Shown in pieces: positions 58,405-64,000 of a stretch of 64,000 bases of DNA. The notes beneath the pieces were generated by a model, which saw only the letters and a program-made list of their open reading frames with translations, had not been told where the DNA came from and ran no database searches. Numbering within the stretch: position 1 is the first letter of the stretch; each line of letters begins with the position of its first letter. The position numbers and the translations under genes were made by a program. Source of the stretch: Bdellovibrio bacteriovorus (GTDB lineage: Bacteria; Bdellovibrionota; Bdellovibrionia; Bdellovibrionales; Bdellovibrionaceae); contig NZ_CP102930.1 in the NCBI RefSeq assembly GCF_025558485.1, positions 186,001-250,000 on the forward strand, written 5' to 3'.

Positions 58405-60137
58405 GCAGCCTCCCTTTGTGTTTCAGACAATGCCAGCAGGGCAAACATCTTTTCCGGATCAACAATATAAGTGACCTTTTCATCCGCCAGAATGGAAATG
58501 CCTTTGAAGCCCTTTTGTTCGCGAATCAAGTTTCCAAAGGACTTCACGACCAGATCCGTCTGTGCCTCGATGCGATCCACCATCAACGCCAGCACCTGAT
58601 CCTTCACGCGAATAAACACTGCGGACGATCTGCGAACCACTTCATCAGACACTTTTAAATTCATATTAAGAATTTCTTCGTAGTTCATGAACGGCACCGT
58701 CAGTCCGCTGAACTGGCAATAACGAAGATGCTGAACCGTATTAATATTCAGTTCCTCGCAGGATGTGATATGCGCCACCGATGACAGCGGCACTGCAAAC
58801 TGATAGTCACCCCAAAGACACAATAACGCACTTTCCACCATGATGTGCTGAGGAATGGGAAGTTCCAGATGGAAGGTGGCTCCCATACCCGGATGATTTT
58901 CCACTGTGATACGGCCGTGGTATTTATCAACGATGGCCTGCACGACATCCATCCCCACGCCCCTTCCGGAAATTGTGGTGACTTTGTCTTTGGTGGAAAA
59001 TCCGGCCTGGAAAATAAATTTATAAATTTCGTCTTCAGAAAGCTGCGGGGCCGCCTCGGCAGTCACCAAAGCATTTTTGACCGCTCTTTGCAGGATGCGA
59101 TCCTTGTCCAGACCTTTTCCGTCATCTTTAAAAATCGCATGAACCGCGCCGCTTTTTTCCAAAATCTGTAAATGCAGAGTTCCGATGGAGTTCTTTCCCT
59201 GCAAAGCGCGTTCAAACTGATCCTCGATACCGTGATCGATGGAGTTTCTGATCAAATGCACCAGACATTCGTAAAGGTCCTTGCCCAACCCCTTGTCGAT
59301 CAAAAGATCAGAACCATCCACTTCCAGATGGACATTCTTATTAAGCTCTGTAGAGGCCTGACGAACCAGCACTGGCAATGCCTGCAAACTGTCGCTGGCT
59401 TTTTCCTTGCGCACCACCTGCACCTGATTCTGAAACTGATCACAGATCTTTCCCAGATTCTGGGCAAAGTCACCCTGACGTCTTTCAAAGACCTCCGGCT
59501 GAACACGGAAGTTCACCGTCTGATTCATCATCTGGAAGAAGTTCTTTAAAACCAGCAGTTCCCCAGACAGACGCAGAAACTCGTTCAGCTGATTTGTTGA
59601 CAGCCACACACCGGCGTCGTCACCAGTGTGTGTCGCCACTGACGAATCCCGATAGCGCGGCAGACTTGATGAAGTTTCGTTTTCAAAACTGAAACTGCCA
59701 TAAGATGAAATTACTTCAATCGCCTCACTGAGTTCCTCGGGATAAACTTCCCGTTTTTCACGCAGACTTTGCGCCAGTACTTTCAGAATACGCGAACTTT
59801 TCAGGAAAATATCCACGCAGTCTTTTGTGACAGGACGCGATTCGCGTTTGATCCGTGTCAGCAGGGCTTCAAATTCGTGAGACAAAGATCCCAGAAGCTG
59901 TCCTCCGGGAACCGCGCCGACACTGCCTTTAAGAGTGTGTATTTTGCGGAAAAGAATATTAAGCTGATCCTGATCCTGGGGATGCGCTTCCAGTTTTAGA
60001 ATCAAAGAATCCAGGTCTTCGAGGATTTCCTTGGATTCCTCGAAGAACGCACGAGAGACTTCTTCGACTTGCTCAAAATCGATGAAGACAGCGCCTTCCT
60101 GCTGCGATGGATCTAGTTCATTTGTATCATCCGACAT
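58401..60137 (-). CDS. cheA: Chemotaxis histidine kinase CheA
   Basis: A 578-residue CheA. The HPt domain carries the phospho-His in KIHTLKGS (His67). A dimerisation region follows (about 185-270), and the ATPase has HLIRNSIDHGIE, FKDDGKGLD and ISGRGVGMDVV. The CheW-like regulatory domain is at about 430-575. The P2 CheY/CheB-binding domain seems reduced or missing, in keeping with the shorter length than E. coli CheA (654). First gene of cheA-cheW-cheDB. Confidence 0.95.
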   Translation of the reverse strand: MSDDTNELDPSQQEGAVFIDFEQVEEVSRAFFEESKEILEDLDSLILKLEAHPQDQDQLNILFRKIHTLKGSVGAVPGGQLLGSLSHEFEALLTRIKRESRPVTKDCVDIFLKSSRILKVLAQSLREKREVYPEELSEAIEVISSYGSFSFENETSSSLPRYRDSSVATHTGDDAGVWLSTNQLNEFLRLSGELLVLKNFFQMMNQTVNFRVQPEVFERRQGDFAQNLGKICDQFQNQVQVVRKEKASDSLQALPVLVRQASTELNKNVHLEVDGSDLLIDKGLGKDLYECLVHLIRNSIDHGIEDQFERALQGKNSIGTLHLQILEKSGAVHAIFKDDGKGLDKDRILQRAVKNALVTAEAAPQLSEDEIYKFIFQAGFSTKDKVTTISGRGVGMDVVQAIVDKYHGRITVENHPGMGATFHLELPIPQHIMVESALLCLWGDYQFAVPLSSVAHITSCEELNINTVQHLRYCQFSGLTVPFMNYEEILNMNLKVSDEVVRRSSAVFIRVKDQVLALMVDRIEAQTDLVVKSFGNLIREQKGFKGISILADEKVTYIVDPEKMFALLALSETQREAA

Positions 60138-60244
60138 TTCTGGGAAGGCCCGCTTTCTGCGTTAGAGGTTTCCAGAATTTTATCGGCATTTCAGGGCTTT
60201 AACTTAGGACCGGGGATTTAATTTAATGAAGATTTGAAAGGTCG

Positions 60245-60276
60245 AAAAAAGGAAGAGCGACCTTGCGGTCGCTCTT
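60245..60276 (-). terminator. Rho-independent terminator, minus strand
   Basis: AAGAGCGACC/GGTCGCTCTT (60253-60262 with 60267-60276) with a TTGC loop; on the minus strand it is followed by CCTTTTTT. Confidence 0.92.
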
Positions 60277-60318
60277 GTTAAAAGATTCTTGCGAATCCTC
60301 GGCGAAGGTCCAGGCGTC

Positions 60319-60366
60319 CTAAGAGGACGTCACCTCCGCCTTGGTTATGTCTAAAGGTTTAACCAT
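60319..60366 (-). CDS. Candidate 15-residue peptide with perfect Shine-Dalgarno
   Basis: ATG at 60364-60366, stop TAG at 60319-60321, product MVKPLDITKAEVTSS. TAAGGAGGTGAT lies five bases upstream, a full complement to the 16S rRNA 3' end, stronger than at any other gene in the window. The stop falls in a small hairpin and a terminator follows 43 bases on. It may be a leader peptide or small protein; length alone leaves much doubt. Confidence 0.4.
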   Translation of the reverse strand: MVKPLDITKAEVTSS

Positions 60367-60379
60367 AAGCATCACCTCC

Positions 60380-60409
60380 TTACCAGCCCCAATAGAAGCT
60401 TGTATTCAT
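60380..60409 (-). CDS. Candidate 9-residue aromatic peptide
   Basis: ATG at 60407-60409, product MNTSFYWGW, stop TAA at 60380-60382. Its stop codon forms the first bases of the Shine-Dalgarno sequence of the following 15-codon ORF, so the two would be coupled. No ribosome-binding site of its own is visible. Speculative. Confidence 0.25.
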   Translation of the reverse strand: MNTSFYWGW

Positions 60410-60487
60410 GGTACTATGGTCAGACTGTTATGTGCCACTTTTCTGAGGTCCAGTTTTCAGTTCCCCAGTTCAGATTGAAACAAGTTA

Positions 60488-61996
60488 TTACAATGACTTG
60501 ATGAACTGAATCAAAGCGGCGCGATCCGTTTTGGGAAGTTGAGTGAAGCGAGTTTTGGAATACTCGGCCTCCCCACTATGCCAAAGGATGGCTTCTTCCA
60601 AAGTGCGGGCACGACCGTCATGCAGGAAGCCTGCACGAGGGTTGATGGTCTGAGTATGACCCATCCCCCACAGTGGGCGCGTTTTCCATTCGCGGCCATC
60701 AGCTTCAAAGTCCTGACGTCCATCAGCAAGCCCTTCACCCATGTCGTGCAAAAGCATATCGGTGTAAGGATAAATTTTCTGATTTGCAAAGGCTTTGATC
60801 GGATGATCGCCAGTTGTGAAGCTTGGCTGATGGCAAGTTGTGCAACTGACCTGATGGAAAAGACCTGCGCCACGAATCACTTCCGCCTCGGTCGCTCCAC
60901 GACGTGCCGGAACTGCCAACGTTTGAGAATAGAACACCAGATCGTTTGCAACCTGATCGCTGGCTTCCAATGCCTGACTTGGCTGACGACCTTCACTGAA
61001 AGCCTCCATCAACGGAGTTCCCGCGATGCTTTCATCCGGGAAGGCATAGTTCGTCACACCGATATCGCCACGCAAAGCACCCAAAGACTGGTGCAACACA
61101 GAAGGTGTGTTGTTTTTCAGACCAAAACGCCCCATGGAAACCGGGTACGGATCGCCCTTCATGCTTTTTTCAATATCGAAAACATAGTTGGCTTTGCCAC
61201 TGACACCTTCCGCAGAAAGATCGCGGGCCGCCAATGCCAGAATATCAGATTCCTTGATCGCCTCAAGCAAACCCAAACCAATCATCGGAGTCCCGATACG
61301 GGCCCCCATCTTCACATCTTTTTCATAAAGACGGCTTCGGGTCTGGCCTGTGACTGAGTCAAAGTATTCATCGTAGGCACCAGTGACTTTGAACACGGGT
61401 TTACGCAGTTCCACTTCTTCTCCATCAGAGTAGGTGAAAGTGGTTTTATCATACTTCATCCAGACCTGCGCCTGACCTGTTCCCGGAAGGTCCTCTCGAA
61501 CCCCCAAAGAACCCAAATGGAACAACTGATCAGAAAAGCCCGGAACCGGAACCGGAGCACCCCAGTGATTTTCCCGGGTCTTCGGACGCTTTACGCCGTC
61601 TTCAATACTGATACGCAAAAAGACCGCTTCGTTCTGACGAAGCAGAACCCATTCTTTGTTGAATGGAACCACTGGCAAGGCACCACGACCATCTTTGGAA
61701 TGGCAGGCATTGCAGCTGGTGTTGTTATAAACAGGTCCCAAACCGCGATCAAAGCGGCTGGCATCATCGGAGAAATTTCTCTCAAAAAGAGCATCACCGG
61801 TCAGATGACGGGCGATCTCTTCTTCAGACAAATTTGCAGCCGGGTTACGAAAGGCCCAGATCGATTGTCCTTTGAAGAATACTGTTGTATCCCCACCGGA
61901 CTTTTCCGCATGCACATAATCCATGTCAACTTGTGGAGCAGCCATCGCTGCCCCCGCCATAAGATTCAATACAGAAATAACAATCCAGGCTTTCAT
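60488..61996 (-). CDS. Di-haem oxidoreductase (DUF1111, thiol-oxidoreductase type)
   Basis: A 502-residue periplasmic protein with a signal peptide (ending GAAMAA-PQV). Two c-type haem motifs are present: CNACH in NTSCNACHSKDGRGA (about residue 97) and CTTCH in SCTTCHQPSF (about 380). The arrangement (DKTTF, ALRSTPPLWGMGxT-like RPLWGMGHTQTINP, FLHDGRARTLEEAILWH) is that of the DUF1111/CxxCH di-haem family related to MauG-like peroxidases. In many bacteria it is paired with imelysin-type proteins, as here. A role in redox steps of iron acquisition is inferred. Confidence 0.9.
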   Translation of the reverse strand: MKAWIVISVLNLMAGAAMAAPQVDMDYVHAEKSGGDTTVFFKGQSIWAFRNPAANLSEEEIARHLTGDALFERNFSDDASRFDRGLGPVYNNTSCNACHSKDGRGALPVVPFNKEWVLLRQNEAVFLRISIEDGVKRPKTRENHWGAPVPVPGFSDQLFHLGSLGVREDLPGTGQAQVWMKYDKTTFTYSDGEEVELRKPVFKVTGAYDEYFDSVTGQTRSRLYEKDVKMGARIGTPMIGLGLLEAIKESDILALAARDLSAEGVSGKANYVFDIEKSMKGDPYPVSMGRFGLKNNTPSVLHQSLGALRGDIGVTNYAFPDESIAGTPLMEAFSEGRQPSQALEASDQVANDLVFYSQTLAVPARRGATEAEVIRGAGLFHQVSCTTCHQPSFTTGDHPIKAFANQKIYPYTDMLLHDMGEGLADGRQDFEADGREWKTRPLWGMGHTQTINPRAGFLHDGRARTLEEAILWHSGEAEYSKTRFTQLPKTDRAALIQFIKSL

Positions 61997-62008
61997 ATAT
62001 CTTCCCGA

Positions 62009-63094
62009 TTACATATCCAGAGTTGGTAGAACTTCAGACTCAATAGTCGCGTGAAGTGCATTGAGGGCTTCAATCGCAGTCTGTGCACGGGCACGACCGT
62101 CTGGAGTGAAGATCGCCTGACCGAAGTCACCGCCGTTTGCCGGACGAATTGCTTCAATCAGATTGATACAATTGATGATGTCTGCTTCAACACGAGCAGC
62201 CAGACCAGCGTCCACTCTTTCAACAAGAGCTTTTACGCCCGGTCCACGGTTTTTACCATAGTGACCAGTGTAGATGCTGTAAACAGAGCGAATGTTGTGC
62301 TGGAAGTCTTTCAAAGAGTTCCATGCAAATGGAGATTCAACCAGCGCCATGTTTGCAGAACCGATATCCGCACCCATTGGGTCCGCCATTTTACCATTGG
62401 CAACTTCGTCCACGATACCCATCATACCTTGAACGAATTCCTCCATAACCGCTCTTTCAGAAGCGTAGAACTGATTGTTCAGGCCCGGAGTGCTGATAAC
62501 TTTCACATAGCCCGGAGCTTTTGGATTTTCCGGATCATAGTTTGTTGTCCAAGCGTGTGCCAGTTCAGCTGTGTGTTCAGCCAGCAGTTCTGCAGAAGCT
62601 TGAAGATACTGAATCTGTTTTGTCGTCAAAGCAGACACAGGTTTTGTGTTGGAAGCTTTACCGTCACCGAACAAAAGGTATTCAAGAGTGTGGAAACCCT
62701 GAAGGTTGGTACCCAAACCACGCACAAGGTCTGTGGTGATCGCACGGTTGGAATTCATAACCGCATCCAGATCCAGCTTGTTCAAAGGCCATGTATCAAG
62801 CATTGGGTCGATACCCAAAGAATCCACCGGACCAAACAGGAAGGCTTCAGAGCTTTCCCAAGGAATACGGGCTGCACGCCAAGCGGCCTGAGCTTTATCC
62901 AAATTTTCCTGATTTACGTTTGCCGCCAAAACATTCACTGCAGTGGAAAGATCCGCAGTTTTTGCCGCCAGGTCATTATAGGTCGCAAGAATCACATTGT
63001 AAGAAACGTGATTGATGATTTCTTTGTTGGAAGCCGCTTGTGCTGTAACACCAGCAAAAGCCAAAGCCGCCATCATCATTTTAAGAGCTTTCAT
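62009..63094 (-). CDS. Imelysin-family periplasmic protein (ICMP-like)
   Basis: A 361-residue exported protein (signal ending GVTAQA-ASN). The family motif GxHxxE is present as GFHTLEYLLFGDG (about residue 133), with a helical bundle on either side (WRAARIPWESSEAFLFGPVDSLGIDPMLDTWPL in parts). Imelysin-like proteins (IrpA, EfeO, ICMP) bind iron or haem in the periplasm. GGAG precedes the ATG. It lies between an outer-membrane barrel gene and the di-haem gene, 12 bases from the latter, forming one operon. Confidence 0.92.
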   Translation of the reverse strand: MKALKMMMAALAFAGVTAQAASNKEIINHVSYNVILATYNDLAAKTADLSTAVNVLAANVNQENLDKAQAAWRAARIPWESSEAFLFGPVDSLGIDPMLDTWPLNKLDLDAVMNSNRAITTDLVRGLGTNLQGFHTLEYLLFGDGKASNTKPVSALTTKQIQYLQASAELLAEHTAELAHAWTTNYDPENPKAPGYVKVISTPGLNNQFYASERAVMEEFVQGMMGIVDEVANGKMADPMGADIGSANMALVESPFAWNSLKDFQHNIRSVYSIYTGHYGKNRGPGVKALVERVDAGLAARVEADIINCINLIEAIRPANGGDFGQAIFTPDGRARAQTAIEALNALHATIESEVLPTLDM

Positions 63095-63131
63095 TTAATA
63101 CTCCTTATGGTTGTTAATAAAAAATTAAAAT

Positions 63132-64000
63132 CTATTTTTCAAAAGCGGACAGGTCGAAACCGAATGCCACGTTCGCCTGATAAGTTTCTGGCAAACCCTG
63201 TAGCTCAGTTTTGTCACGAGAGTACTGAACCTTCATGAAGGCCGCAGTATCCCACATCCACATGAAGCCACCGGAACGACGACTGACATCGTAGCGTGGA
63301 TTCTTGGTGATATTCCCCTTAACATCGGCAAACGTGTTTACGTGTTCAGCCTTCACATAGAAAACCAAGCCCGGCGCTTCCCAGTCATAAGAAAGCTGCA
63401 CACTTTCCAGACGGGCTTTGGACCCCAGAGAGGCAAAAGCTTTTGGTTTTGCCAAACCACCCAATGTGGCGTTCGCCGCAGAAACTTTATCCGCATTGCT
63501 TAAAGAGCCTTCAATATATTCAGCAGCAATACCGAAACCATTCCATTTATAGTTCCCCATCACGGTTGTGATTTTGACTTCACCGGGAACTTTCAGTTTG
63601 TCCACTTTATAGCGGTTGTCCGTCGTATCACCCACATACTGGGAAATCGCCACGCCTGTGCCCTTGGCAACGCTGCCCCATTCAAGGCTGACCACAGTGG
63701 CCAGATTATCCGCATTCATATTTTCAAAGTGCCGCTGGTATCCACCGCCCACCCATGAATAAGTGCGGAAGAATTCAGAATTCAAACCGTTCACCAAAGA
63801 CAGACGGCCAGTGAAACCACTGTATTTCTGTTCAACGGAAACACCCGTTTCGGTCCAGCCCAGCGGGATCATACGGGCTTCAAGGTCAGAAGCCAGAATA
63901 GTTGGGTAACGGTGCGGTTTGCTTAGCACTGTACCCAGGGAAACGAACAAAGGAAACTTACCGATTTTCAATGCTGTGTTGGTCTTCTTGAAATCCTTTT
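63132..64000 (-). CDS. Outer-membrane beta-barrel protein, partial
   Basis: The frame stays open to the window edge (the codons before the TTG at 63971 read KDFKKTNTA), so the true start is outside. The visible 289 residues alternate polar and hydrophobic/aromatic residues in strands (YQRHFENMN, ATVVSLEWGSVAKGTGVAISQYVG, VMGNYKWNGFGIAAEYIEG, VQLSYDWEAPGLVFYVKAEHV, FMKVQYSRD, VAFGFDLSAF), as in a porin-like barrel. The last strand ends Phe-Glu-Lys. It is upstream of the imelysin gene in the same direction, so a role in metal or haem uptake is likely but unproven. Confidence 0.78.
   Translation of the reverse strand, partial: KDFKKTNTALKIGKFPLFVSLGTVLSKPHRYPTILASDLEARMIPLGWTETGVSVEQKYSGFTGRLSLVNGLNSEFFRTYSWVGGGYQRHFENMNADNLATVVSLEWGSVAKGTGVAISQYVGDTTDNRYKVDKLKVPGEVKITTVMGNYKWNGFGIAAEYIEGSLSNADKVSAANATLGGLAKPKAFASLGSKARLESVQLSYDWEAPGLVFYVKAEHVNTFADVKGNITKNPRYDVSRRSGGFMWMWDTAAFMKVQYSRDKTELQGLPETYQANVAFGFDLSAFEK

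Larger units (their letters stand above)
60138..60487. other. Gap containing a terminator and a tiny two-ORF element
   Basis: Between cheA and the di-haem protein gene. It holds a strong minus-strand terminator (60253-60276) and two very short minus-strand ORFs. It also contains the 17-bp element TGAGGTCCAGTTTTCAG (60444-60460) shared with 566-582. Nothing else is recognised. Confidence 0.7.

Noticed and set aside
60371..60382. A fragment of the 16S rRNA 3' end on the plus strand
   Set aside because: Only 12 bases match; it is better explained as a perfect Shine-Dalgarno sequence on the minus strand.
1..64000. CRISPR arrays, rRNA genes, replication origin
   Set aside because: No regularly spaced repeats, rRNA cores or clusters of DnaA boxes were seen while reading the window.

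Overview
The window is a predominantly chromosomal segment of a Gram-negative, flagellated predatory-type bacterium, most likely Bdellovibrio (Bdellovibrionota). This call rests on several multi-residue flagellin genes next to fliD, fliS and flaG, many short lipoproteins and secreted proteases, a PilZ protein, degenerate receiver-type kinases, roughly 50% GC housekeeping genes and a characteristic gene style. The species is inferred from memory of family content, not from any search.

Region 1 (1 to about 20 kb) is housekeeping and envelope. It holds an RlmM-like rRNA methyltransferase with a PilZ protein; a tightly overlapping tsaD-rsmA-smpB translation operon; Tol-Pal accessory genes (pal, a small lipoprotein, cpoB-like) with a large divergent exported metalloprotease/propeller/barrel protein; a cytochrome b561 with a membrane LuxR-type regulator; a trypsin-like lipoprotein; an HExxH secreted protein; a DUF2802-type flagellar-locus protein; a von Willebrand A lipoprotein; and aspartate aminotransferase, coaD and rsmD.

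Region 2 (about 20 to 35 kb) is signalling and flagellar filament. A histidine kinase/response regulator pair follows a probable flagellin-modification group: a frameshifted GT9 glycosyltransferase, a Maf-like Rossmann protein and a TPR protein. Next come a FliT/FlgN-like chaperone, fliS, fliD, flaG and two flagellin genes. PEP carboxylase sits inside this group. A REP-associated tyrosine (Y1) transposase bounded by perfect 29-bp inverted repeats lies between the two flagellins.

Region 3 (about 35.4 to 42.25 kb) is sharply different. It is a phage-like block of small minus-strand genes, many of them one- or two-helix membrane proteins, mixed with six intact tRNA genes (Thr, Trp, Met-type CAT, Gln, Cys, Asn), two abnormal tRNA-like sequences and one tRNA-Asp cut at its 5' end exactly at the right edge. 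It includes a superinfection-immunity (Imm) family protein, two paralogous phage-type proteins and near-consensus sigma70 promoters with 17-bp spacers. No integrase is seen. It is either an inserted phage fragment or an assembly join.

Region 4 (42.25 to 64 kb) is again Bdellovibrio-like. It contains a receiver-domain protein (possibly a truncated hybrid kinase), a thiBPQ thiamine ABC transporter with a DoxX protein, ferredoxin and nth, a GNAT enzyme, elbB, ddl, a hybrid histidine kinase, a glycine-rich lipoprotein, a divergent aldehyde dehydrogenase lacking key residues, a chemotaxis operon (cheA, a CheW-domain protein, and a CheD-CheB fusion with a degraded methylesterase triad), and a di-haem oxidoreductase/imelysin/outer-membrane-barrel operon probably concerned with iron. 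A tiny two-peptide element with a perfect Shine-Dalgarno sequence precedes a strong terminator at 60.25 to 60.41 kb.
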